From Diplodia intermedia (lineage: Eukaryota > Ascomycota > Dothideomycetes > Botryosphaeriales > Botryosphaeriaceae): a stretch of 64,000 nucleotides of DNA. The translations under genes and the position numbers were made by a program. The DNA lies in NCBI GenBank assembly GCA_021495925.1, contig JAKEKT010000012.1, positions 186,001 to 250,000 on the forward strand, read 5' to 3'. Shown in pieces: positions 55,165 to 64,000 of the stretch (positions are counted from its first letter, which is position 1; each line of letters starts with the position of its first letter). The notes under the pieces are model-generated. The model had not been told where the DNA came from, searched no databases, and saw nothing but the letters and a program-made list of their open reading frames with translations.

Positions 55165-58100
55165 ATGGCTGAGACCGGCACCGCATCCGTCCTCCCGGAC
55201 CCCGCCGCCGACCTTCACTGGAGCGACTACCGCGGAGGTAAACATTTCTCCCTTCACAAAGTAGCCAATTGCTCAACCGCGCCCAGCCATCCACGAGATC
55301 TTCGCCGCCAATGCCGAGAAGCACCCCGAGAGACCATGCGTTGTCGAAACCCCCAGCGCCCGCACCCCCGAGCGCGCCTTCACCTACAAGCAGATCAACG
55401 AGAGCTCCAACCAGCTCGCCCACCACTTCTTGGCGCATGGCTGTGAGCGTGGAGACGTCGTCATGGTCTACGCCCACCGCGGGTCAGTAGACTGCCTGCA
55501 ACCGCTCTCCTAACCCGCTTCTGACCCGCCGCAGTGTGGACCTCGTCGTTGCATACATGGGTGCTCTGAAGGCCGGTGCAACCGTCAGCGTACTGGATCC
55601 CCAGTATCCTCCCGACCGCCAGACCATATACCTGGAGGTCGCAAACCCCAGATTCCTCGTTCAGATCGAACGCGCGACCGAGGAGGCAGGCAAGCTGCCG
55701 GACAAGGTTAGGGAATTCATCACCCAGAACCTGAGCATCAAGGCAGAAGTGCCTGCTCTCAAGCTTCGGGACGATGGTACTCTGGCAGGTGGTGAGATTG
55801 ACGGCAAGGACTGTCTAGAGGCGCAGGACTCCCTCAAAGCCCAGCTGCCTGGCGTCTTGGTCGGTCCTGACTCTATTCCGACCCTGTCTTTCACTAGTGG
55901 CTCCGAGGGCAGGCCCAAGGGTGTGCAGGGTCGCCACTTTTCTCTGGCATACTACTTCCCCTGGATGGCTCAAAGATTCAATCTGTCTGAGAACGATAGA
56001 TTTACCATGCTGTCTGGAATTGCCCATGATCCTATTCAGGTGCGTGAATTCTAGGCTAGGTGGACAGCCCGCCTTATGCTAATCGGCGTAGAGAGACATC
56101 TTCACCCCCCTCTTCCTCGGCGCACAGCTCCTTGTGCCCAGCCGCGATGATATTGCACATGAGCTTCTCGCCGAGTGGATGCGCAACTACAAGGCTACCG
56201 TTACCCACCTCACTCCCGCCATGGGCCAAATTCTCGTTGGAGGCGCCAGCGCCCAATTCCCCTCTCTGCACCACTCTTTCTTCGTCGGCGACGTCTTGAT
56301 CAAGAGAGATTGCAAGAGGCTACAGGAGCTGGCACACAATGTTCGCATCGTCAACATGTACGGAACCACCGAGACTCAGCGCGCCGTGTCCTACTACGAG
56401 GTCCCGAGCAGAACCGACGACCCGAACTTCCTCGACACCATGGGCGATATTATCCCTGCCGGCAAGGGTATGCTCGACGTTCAATTGCTGGTCGTTGACC
56501 GCGAGAACCGGAATCGCCTCTGCGACGTTGGCGAGCAGGGAGAGATCTTTACCAGAGCAGGTGGCCTGGCAGAGGGCTACCTTGGCAACGATGAGACTAC
56601 TGCCAAGCTGAACGAGTCCAAGTTCATTTCCAACTGGTTCGTTGATCCTGCCCAATGGGCTAAGCAGGATGAAGAGAAGGTCGCAGCTTCCGGAGCCAAA
56701 GAGCCATGGAGGGAACTCTACAAGGGTCCTCGTGACCGTCTCTACCGCACTGGTGATCTGGGCCGTTACACTGCCGACGGAAACGTTGAGTGTACTGGCC
56801 GCATCGACAACCAAGTCAAGATCAGAGGCTTCCGTATCGAGCTTGGCGAGATTGACACTCACCTGTCGCGCCACCAGCTTATTCGCGAGAACGTCACTCT
56901 TGTTCGCAGGAACAAGGATGAGGAGCCGACACTCGTCAGCTACATCGTTCCTGAGATGAAGCGCTGGCTTCAGTGGCTTGAGGAGAAGGGTCTTGCTGCG
57001 GATGACTCCCAGGATGACTCCATGGTTGGCATGCTGAAGAAGTTCAAGCCCTTGTCGGACGACTGCAGGAGCTTCCTCAAGACTAAGGTGCCTTCTTACG
57101 CAGTCCCCAGCGTTTTCGTTCCTCTCTCGCGCATGCCGCTCAACCCCAACGGCAAGATTGATAAGCCGGCCCTGCCCTTCCCTGAGCCTACCGATCTTCT
57201 CCTTGCCGCTGGCAGAAGACCGTCTCAAGTCGCTGCATCCATGACTGAGACCCAGAAGAAGATTGCTGAGATCTGGGGTAAGCTGCTGCCGAACACCTCG
57301 GCTCGCATGTTGACTCCGGAGTCGAATTTCTTCGAGGAGGGCGGTCACTCCATCTTGGCTCAACAGATGCTTCTCCAGGTCAGGAGGACGTGGAAGGGTA
57401 TCGATATTCCCATGAGCGTCATCTTTCAGTCGCAAACATTGGAGGCTTTCTCCACTGAAATCGACCGCGCTCAGGATCCGGCTGGTCTGCGTCTGGAGCA
57501 TGCTCCTGCTCCTGATGATGTCACGGATGAAGCCTACTCTGCCGATGCCCGCGAGCTTGCGCAAGAACTGCCGAAGTCTATTCCATCTGCAAACCTGGAT
57601 TTCTCCGAGCCCAAGACCGTCTTCCTTACTGGCGCTACCGGTTTCTTGGGTTCTTACCTCCTGAAAGATCTTCTTAGCCGTAACCTGCGCGTCATTGCGC
57701 ACGTTCGTGCTAAGGATCCTGCTGCTGGTCTCGAGCGTATTGCCTCTACCTGCCAAGCGTATGGTATCTGGTCTGAGGCATGGCGCTCCCAGCTGGAGGT
57801 TGTCATTGGCGACCTTTCCAAGCCCAATCTCGGCCTTGAAAAGGAGGCCTGGGAGCGCGTCGCCAATGAGGCGGACGTTATCATTCACAACGGCGCGTTG
57901 GTCAATTGGATGCAGCCGTACTCCAGCCTCCGCTCTCCCAATGTCCTCTCGACGATGAATGCCATCGCGCTGTGCACAAGCGGCAAGCCAAAGCAACTTG
58001 GCTTTGTCAGCTCTACCTCTACCCTGGATAGTGATCACTACGTCAAGCTGTCCCAGGAGAGCGTGGCTGCTGGCGGTAAGGGTGTCTTGGAGGCCGACGA

Positions 58101-58869
58101 CATGGAGGGCAGCCGCAAGGGTCTCGGCACTGGCTACGGTCAGTCCAAGTGGGCGAGCGAGTACATTGTCCGCGAGGCAGGCAAGCGTGGTCTCAGGGGC
58201 TCCGTCATCCGCCCCGGATACGTCACTGGTGATCCCGTCACCGGTACTTCGATCACGGATGACTTCCTCGTCCGTCTCCTTAAGGGATGCCTGCAGCTCA
58301 ACGCCCGCCCCGACATCGAGAACACTGTCAACCAGGTCCCCGTCACCCACGTCGCCCGCGTCGTCATCGCCTCGACCCTCAACCCGCCGGCCGAGCCCCT
58401 CGGCGTCACCCAGGTCACCAGCCACCCCCGCCTCTCCTTCAACGAGTTCGTCGGGGCGCTCGAGACGTACGGCTACGACATCCCGCAGGTGTCGTACGAC
58501 GAGTGGCGCACCAAGATGGAAGACTACGTCGCGGCCTCGCTCGACGGCGACAAGGAAGAGCACGCCCTGCTCCCGCTCTTCCACTTCGTCACGGGCAACC
58601 TCCCCGCCGACACCATCGCGCCCGAGCTCGACGACGCGCAGGCCGCGGCCGCGCTGCGCGCCGACGCCAAGTGGACCGGCGAGGACGTGTCGGGCGGAAG
58701 CGCCGTCACGGTCGAGACGCTGGGCGCGTACCTCGCGTTCCTCGTCGCCGTCGGCTTCTTGCCGCCGCCGACGAAGAAGGGCGAGAGGGAGTTGCCGACG
58801 TGCGAGTTCAGCGCGGAGCAGAAGGCGGCGTTGGGGAAGATTGGTGGACGTGGCGGTGGCACTGCGTAG
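55165..58869 (+). CDS. lys2: L-2-aminoadipate reductase (alpha-aminoadipate reductase, LYS2)
   Basis: Exons 55165-55237, 55287-55482, 55535-56039 and 56092-58869 (introns 49, 52 and 52 nt) encode 1183 residues. The order is adenylation, carrier, reductase. The adenylation domain has LSFTSGSEGRPKGVQGRH, NMYGTTETQRAVSYY, YRTGDLGRY and NPNGKIDKPALP. The carrier domain has FFEEGGHSILAQQ, with the phosphopantetheine Ser at about 678. The reductase domain begins at GATGFLGS (772-779) and has the GYGQSKWASEY active-site Tyr/Lys pair. The enzyme activates alpha-aminoadipate with ATP, loads it on the carrier and reduces it with NADPH to the semialdehyde, in fungal lysine biosynthesis. It needs a phosphopantetheinyl transferase (Lys5 type) encoded elsewhere. 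Confidence 0.96.
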
Positions 58870-61808
58870 ACGGAGCTGTGGAGGCTGTTTTTTCCCCCCG
58901 AAAGGAGAGTCATGCAGTCGGCTTGATATTTGGTACATGGTTGCGACTGGGTTGTAAAAAGGATAAAAAGAGATGTGGGCGTTTGGTTCATAGTAGAGAA
59001 ATCAATGATTTTATGTGTAGGTTTTTGAGTATCTTCGTGTAGTGAAATCTCGCTTGTTCGCTCATGGACTTGTAAAACGCATGGTGGTGATTGGGGATTC
59101 CATCGGCAATACTTAGGTGGAACTTGATTATTGTTATCATTATCAAAGTGATACTTTCGCACGGAAAGATCACGCATGCGCATACTCATACGGGAAGCTG
59201 CCTTCCCAATCTCCAAGAGGATATGTGGACGCGAAGGAAGAAAAGAGGAGGGGAGTGTGGTTGACGGGGTGTGGGGTAGGCAGCTGAGAGCTGAAGAAAG
59301 ATCATAAGAGGAAAATCAAGTTTGGAGCCATTCCATGGGTATATGGGCAGGTGTTTCCGGGCCGCTAAGTACTCCCTGGGCGGCTGTTGGGTTGTAACAG
59401 GTTCCGCTATTGGAAGTGTGGATGTGTGCTTGGTAGGTGGTGTGGATCCTTTCGCGATCTGCCGGGTATCAAGGACGCGGAAATGCCAGGGGTTTCTCCA
59501 AGCGAGCAGAATCCATGGCTGGGCATTATGAGTTCACGCGAATGCTCGCAGCCAGGATCGTGTTTTCACAAAAGGCTTGGGTGCTTTGCGAAAACTAAGC
59601 GGTTAATGCAGGAGACGGCTAATTATAGTAGCTATGGGCTTTCAGAGAAAGGCAGACTGTCTTATCTTGGAGTCTGTTAGCGATCCTTTGCTCCACATTA
59701 TTACGAAAGTCAGGGCATTCAGCCAGCCACACGACCACAGACATGCAAGCCAGACACTCAGCTCACCCCCCGTGTGTTCCATTTCCTAGCCCGCGTGCCC
59801 AATCCGATATTCCCGTTTTCCGACACTGGACCTATCAAAGGCGTGTATTTATTCAAGAGGGACCATTCAACATTTAATCAATGAGCATTGTGGAAGCCCT
59901 TGATGAAAGATTGCGCACCGACGGACCTGATCGTGCAGTTCTACCGAAGTCCATTTGGAACCACCCTACACGTATGCACTATATGCACCCATGCAACAAA
60001 TGGCTGGCTGTCTAGAGAGTCCTTTCGAAGTTCCGGCTCTAAATTTCCGTCGCCGTTATTGCATTTCCTACGAGCGTATGACTCATGAGCGGAGCAGCTT
60101 TTCGGATAATGAAGATGATGTGAGGAAGGACAACTCGTTCGGCTTGGGGATTTCGGGTCATTAATTATTGCCATCGGGCAGCAGGGGTATATCTTGGATG
60201 TTATCTACTGTGGAGTAGCTTCTTGAAAGCTTTAATACAAGTCATGCCAGGGAACAAAGTGTATGCTGAAGAAAATCTCGGATCATTGTTCGTGATATAA
60301 CTGTGCTGTAGATGTTGTACCAAGCTGGGAGCTGAGCCCAAGAGGCTGATCCCAGTGACTTTCGTAGGGCTGTCGGACAATGCCGACCCGCCGTTATAAA
60401 GCCTGAGGAGCATTATTTTTATCATAAATTGGCGTCCTTCCTGACCCGTTTGGAGCCCTGGCCATATTCTTATCTTTCAAGAACCCCATCTCAGTGCCGT
60501 CAAATGCGGTTTGAGCCGCCGTATCTACTGAAGCATGTTAGTGGGGTTACGCCACACTGTTCGGTTAATGTGAAGATGTGAAACATGGCATGTAGTCTCT
60601 TCCACTTAGAGAGTCCTTGATGTTCACGTGAGGACGATTATTGCGTTACGGTCCCTCGGAACCGAGCTGGGCTCAATTTTCAGGGGCGCTCGACGTTCAC
60701 TCAGGACCTGCCAACATGTAACTTCAACAAAAGGAACACATCAGTCCCCACTCGCCGCTACCTATCCCACATCACCATCAGACAATGACAAATGAAGCGA
60801 TGCCGGTTGTATGGATAACCCATGCCAAACGAGGCTCGCTTTACCACTCCCGCTCCTGAATTAGCAAAGCGTACTTCTACACGCTCAGCCGAAACGGGAT
60901 ATTCGTGTCTCAGTGCAAAGAAGACTTCAAAATGACTGATCATCTGGCCCATGCTGTATGCAAGATCAGTCCTGTGGACGCAGTGAGTCTCAATTGTTTT
61001 CAAGTAGCCGCTTGTGTTGCAGTATCTCTGACCCACCCGTCCGTAAGGCATTCACCAGGCAAACGATCAACCTGCCTACCTCCCTCGCTTGTTCCCAGTT
61101 TCAGGACCTCACGCCCCAGTCCAGCGGAGCTGGTTACGAGCTTAGGGCCTGCTCAAAGTCATTGAGAGGAGTGCTGAAGGAGTAGAATGGAATTCCATGA
61201 TTTCCTGCTTAGCGTTGCTTCCCATGTACAGCACGTTTTCTTTTTGCCATTTACTACAAAATGATCCTTTCATTGCTTTCATCTTCCTGAGTTTTCTCAA
61301 AAGCCCCCAGATACTCCTTCCAGAGCCATTGAAACCTGACTCATCGTCATACATCCCGGCTCTTTCTGGTCCCATTACCTCTGGTCCAGCCAGGCAACTT
61401 GCTCGCGATTGACTGCCAGGTAAAGTTCAAGTTGGTATGGCCGCATCCTAAATATGGTGGTACGGCTGAAATGCTTCTTGCTAAAAATAGAACAGGTACC
61501 AACAGTGATTGCGCGGTCGGAGAACGGCACCTTTGAGAAGTCTTTATCGCGAACAAAAGCGTGCGATCGCCAATCAGTCTACTTCCATTCAGGAAGCCTT
61601 TCCGACCCGAGAGTGCAACGTCAGCCGTTTATCTCGTTGTGGCTGTTGTCTTCCAACGTAGAAGCGAACAGCAGCTGGGCACGGTTGCAGAGTAGGAAAT
61701 ACCAAGCCGTCTCCAGAGCCAGATCGCGAAACATCCAGCAGCAATCCAAGAAAGTTTGCCAAGCTCTTCCGCCGGATCCCCAGAACGAATCATACAGACA
61801 ATACTGCC
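58870..61808. other. 2.9 kb intergenic region
   Basis: The stretch is less GC-rich than the coding regions, with only short frames. No gene, tRNA or clear repeat was recognised. Confidence 0.5.
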
Positions 61809-62807
61809 ATGGAGTGTCTTCACTTAACAACCGGTGTTGAGTTGAGGGAAAACGTCTATTTTGGAGACCCGCACAACAACGTGCCCATTGAGCTCGAACA
61901 CAATCCGGTTCATGGGTTACAAAAACCATCGCTGGGACTAAATGGCCTCTCGCCGCAGCGGCTGGACAACAATCTTGCATATGAGATAGCGGCGGACCAA
62001 ACCTTTGCACTGGAGTCTGTTTATTTTACAGACCTTGATCCAGGTGACACTTACAGCCTGAATGAGGAGACAACCGCGATCTCAGATGAGATGTCTATGT
62101 CGCCCCCGCTGGGATTCTGCCAGTCATGCCCAATGTCGACTTTCAATTCGGCGGCCGCATCCAATGGAGGTGTACCAGTGGCAGCTGGTAATTTCCAGCT
62201 TCACAACTGCGTGGCACTACAACTGCCGCGATACAACCAATGGCCTCCAAATTTGTCAACATCGACATGCAACAGCATCCCAAGCGCATCATTTACGTTC
62301 ACGAGCCATCCGTCTTCAGCGCAATTTCTGTCTGCTCCAGCAGCCCCGGATCTTGATATTGATGGAGGTCCATATTCCTACGGGGCAGATTTCCCGCTCG
62401 GACATGCCTTGTTCGATCCAGATTTACCCGCCGACCTCATCATTCCAACAGAACGTGGACCCGTCCACCACCCGACAGGTCATAACACTATCCCGTATCC
62501 GCATGTGAACGGTCAGATGCTAGACGGCATGTATCAGAAACGGCATATTGGAAAAGAAAACCAGACCAGACTCACAGCTGCCCCAAACCGATGCGCCGAC
62601 TGCGGAGCCACTTTTAGCGGCGGACGACACCAGTACTTGCGCAACCTAAGGAGACACCGGACCTATCATTGTCAGATGCGAGCCATCGACAAGTTCCTAT
62701 GTCGTTTTGAGGGGTGCGAGTCATCATTTGCTCGGACAGATGGACGGAAGTACCACGAGGAGACACTGCACGGTCTTTACATGTCTAGTAATTCCACCAG
62801 TGCTTGA
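61809..62807 (+). CDS. C2H2-type zinc finger protein (332 aa)
   Basis: Single exon with its ATG at 61809 in good context (GCCATGG). The first about 255 residues are disordered, with Pro/Ser/Asn-rich parts. Two zinc-finger-like units lie at the C-terminus. The first is CADC at 262-265 with His283 and His287, so it has an unusual X17 between the Cys and His pairs. The second, FLCRFEGCESSFARTDGRKYH, is canonical, with Cys298, Cys303, His316 and His321. This arrangement, at the very C-terminal end, resembles fungal C2H2 regulators with two adjacent fingers. It probably acts in the nucleus. Targets are unknown, and no linked gene gives a clue. Confidence 0.75.
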   Translation: MECLHLTTGVELRENVYFGDPHNNVPIELEHNPVHGLQKPSLGLNGLSPQRLDNNLAYEIAADQTFALESVYFTDLDPGDTYSLNEETTAISDEMSMSPPLGFCQSCPMSTFNSAAASNGGVPVAAGNFQLHNCVALQLPRYNQWPPNLSTSTCNSIPSASFTFTSHPSSAQFLSAPAAPDLDIDGGPYSYGADFPLGHALFDPDLPADLIIPTERGPVHHPTGHNTIPYPHVNGQMLDGMYQKRHIGKENQTRLTAAPNRCADCGATFSGGRHQYLRNLRRHRTYHCQMRAIDKFLCRFEGCESSFARTDGRKYHEETLHGLYMSSNSTSA

Positions 62808-63548
62808 CCGGGATTAAGAATCTCCAGTAAGCCTTTACTATCATTTCCCTCTGACGGTTCCTCAGTATCCATTCTTTTCCTTCATCGTTCTCGAAAGTTG
62901 CAGGGGCTCAGTCATGGACGTAAACAACAATGACCAAGTATACAAGACGTTCTCTTGCGCAAATGCGTATAATATATGAATAGTGATCCACGTGCTTACT
63001 CCGCGTCTTACTAAAATAAGACGCTAGCGAGATGTTCTGGCTGGCGCTTGAGTACGCACTGACAAACCAACCGGCTAAGCTGAAGCCTTGCCCGTTATTG
63101 ACCGGCTATTATTACGCTATAGATATACATGTAGCCGCTTTCGATACTTCTCGGTCCGAGAGAATGCCGGGTTGAGAGCATGCGTCACCCGGTCTATCCT
63201 CCGACATAGACCATCACTTCGCTACAGTGCCACAAGTCAAACTTCTATAAGGCTCTGGAACGCTTGCGGAGATACTACAGAGAGATTGGATCAGAAAAAC
63301 TATATTAACTGGCTAGATGACGTGTCCGCGGCCTGAAAAAAAAAATTTACATGCAGAGAAAACCTTCGTACAGAACACCGTGCCAGCGAACAACCTCGAA
63401 ACCATGACACCGTAACATCAAACCATTAAGCAATCCACAACGCAAACAAAGAGCAACGAGACACCCAAGATATCCTTCAACGATGGAAAAGCGAAAACGC
63501 ACGAACAGAAGGGAAACGTCAGAAGTTGCACCCACCCCTCCTCCCCAG
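62808..63548. other. Intergenic region
   Basis: 3' flanks of the C2H2 gene and the membrane protein gene. No gene is seen. Confidence 0.5.
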
Positions 63549-64000
63549 TCAAACCGCAGCTTTCCCCTCGTCGACCCCACGCCGCCGCCCCATCTCCACA
63601 TCCTCGACAGCCTCGACGGCCTCGACGCCGCCCTCGCCGCCCTCGCCGACCCCGGCCAACAACCCGTCCGTCCTCCGCGTCACCCGCCTCGCGCGGCAGC
63701 AGCACCACGCGCACCCCACGACGGCCGAGCACAGCCACAGCACCATGCAGACGCAACCAAGCACCACGCCCGCCCTCATCCGCCGCACGTCCGTCGTCAG
63801 CAGCTCCCACTCCTCCCCGCCCCCGCCCGCCTCCTCCCCGCCCCCGCCACTCCCGTCCACATACGCCGACACGAACACCCCGAACAGCGCCGCCCACAGC
63901 ACCGCCACCGCGCCGTCCCACACGCACCACCACCACCACCACCACCACGCGACGACGACGACGACGACGACCGGCCTCGCCGTCGCGAGGCAGTGGTGGG
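63549..64000 (-). CDS. MARVEL-like membrane protein, C-terminal part (5' end outside window)
   Basis: The frame runs from the window edge to the stop at 63549, about 150 codons. It shows a hydrophobic helix (VWDGAVAVLWAALFGVFVSAY), a Gly/Glu-rich loop, then RRMRAGVVLGCVCMVLWLCS leading into a Cys-rich helix, CAWCCCRARR, and a charged C-terminal tail. The order of helices and the position of RRMRAG before the last helix match the end of fungal MARVEL-domain proteins. The first helix is preceded by an encoded run of Val and of seven Trp, from GTC and TGG repeats, which is very unusual. The choice of frame there rests on the downstream helices. The N-terminal helices lie beyond 64000. Confidence 0.55.
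   Translation of the reverse strand, partial: HHCLATARPVVVVVVVAWWWWWWWCVWDGAVAVLWAALFGVFVSAYVDGSGGGGEEAGGGGEEWELLTTDVRRMRAGVVLGCVCMVLWLCSAVVGCAWCCCRARRVTRRTDGLLAGVGEGGEGGVEAVEAVEDVEMGRRRGVDEGKAAV

Noticed and set aside
56320..58938. 872-codon minus-strand frame opposite LYS2
   Set aside because: A shadow of the GC-rich LYS2 coding strand. LYS2 motifs are unambiguous on the plus strand.

Overview
The window reads as nuclear DNA of a filamentous ascomycete (Pezizomycotina, most likely Sordariomycetes). Genes carry short GT...AG introns (mostly 49-190 nt), coding DNA is GC-rich, and the content is typical of such fungi: Zn2Cys6 regulators, a Pth11/rhodopsin-type membrane protein, the fungal lysine enzyme alpha-aminoadipate reductase, a small secreted Cys-rich protein and a fungal C2H2 protein. 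Exon structures were derived by hand from splice sites, reading phase and family similarity. No transcript or database search was available.

Left part (1-24.5 kb). A small ORF at 1124-1354 (-) is followed by a three-exon gene at 2072-4845 (-). It appears to fuse an MDR-type reductase to an FMN-dependent dimethylsulfone monooxygenase (SfnG-like). Next come a seven-helix membrane protein (7331-9005 +), a small conserved-looking protein (9527-10162 -), ribosomal protein eS10 (10782-11727 -) divergent from Sde2 (12089-12958 +), an M20-family amidohydrolase (13135-15004 -), an AT-rich stretch with an inverted repeat, a small basic protein (16684-17185 +), an App1-type phosphatidate phosphatase (19207-22294 +) and a TDT-family dicarboxylate transporter (23022-24485 +).

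Middle (24.5-31.9 kb). About 7.4 kb has no gene I can support. It holds pyrimidine tracts, simple repeats and one clean hairpin.

Metabolic island (31.9-50 kb). A dihydroxyacetone synthase-type transketolase (31860-34144 -) is divergent from an L-arabinitol/xylitol-type dehydrogenase (34780-36217 +). These are followed by a Zn2Cys6 regulator (36825-39833 -), a D-xylose reductase (41107-42183 -), a secreted Sde182/DUF1593-type nucleoside-hydrolase-like protein (42809-44377 -) and two convergent, related regulators (44834-47055 + and 47221-49915 -), the second lacking a zinc cluster. Together they suggest a pentose/polyol utilisation cluster ending in xylulose-5-phosphate and a formaldehyde-accepting transketolase. 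This is inference from gene content.

Right part (50-64 kb). A small Ser/Arg-rich ORF, a small secreted Cys-rich protein (51790-52296 +) with its own TATA box, a type II membrane protein of unknown function (52809-54632 -) divergent from LYS2 (55165-58869 +), a C2H2-type protein (61809-62807 +) and the C-terminal part of a MARVEL-like membrane protein running off the right edge (63549-64000 -).
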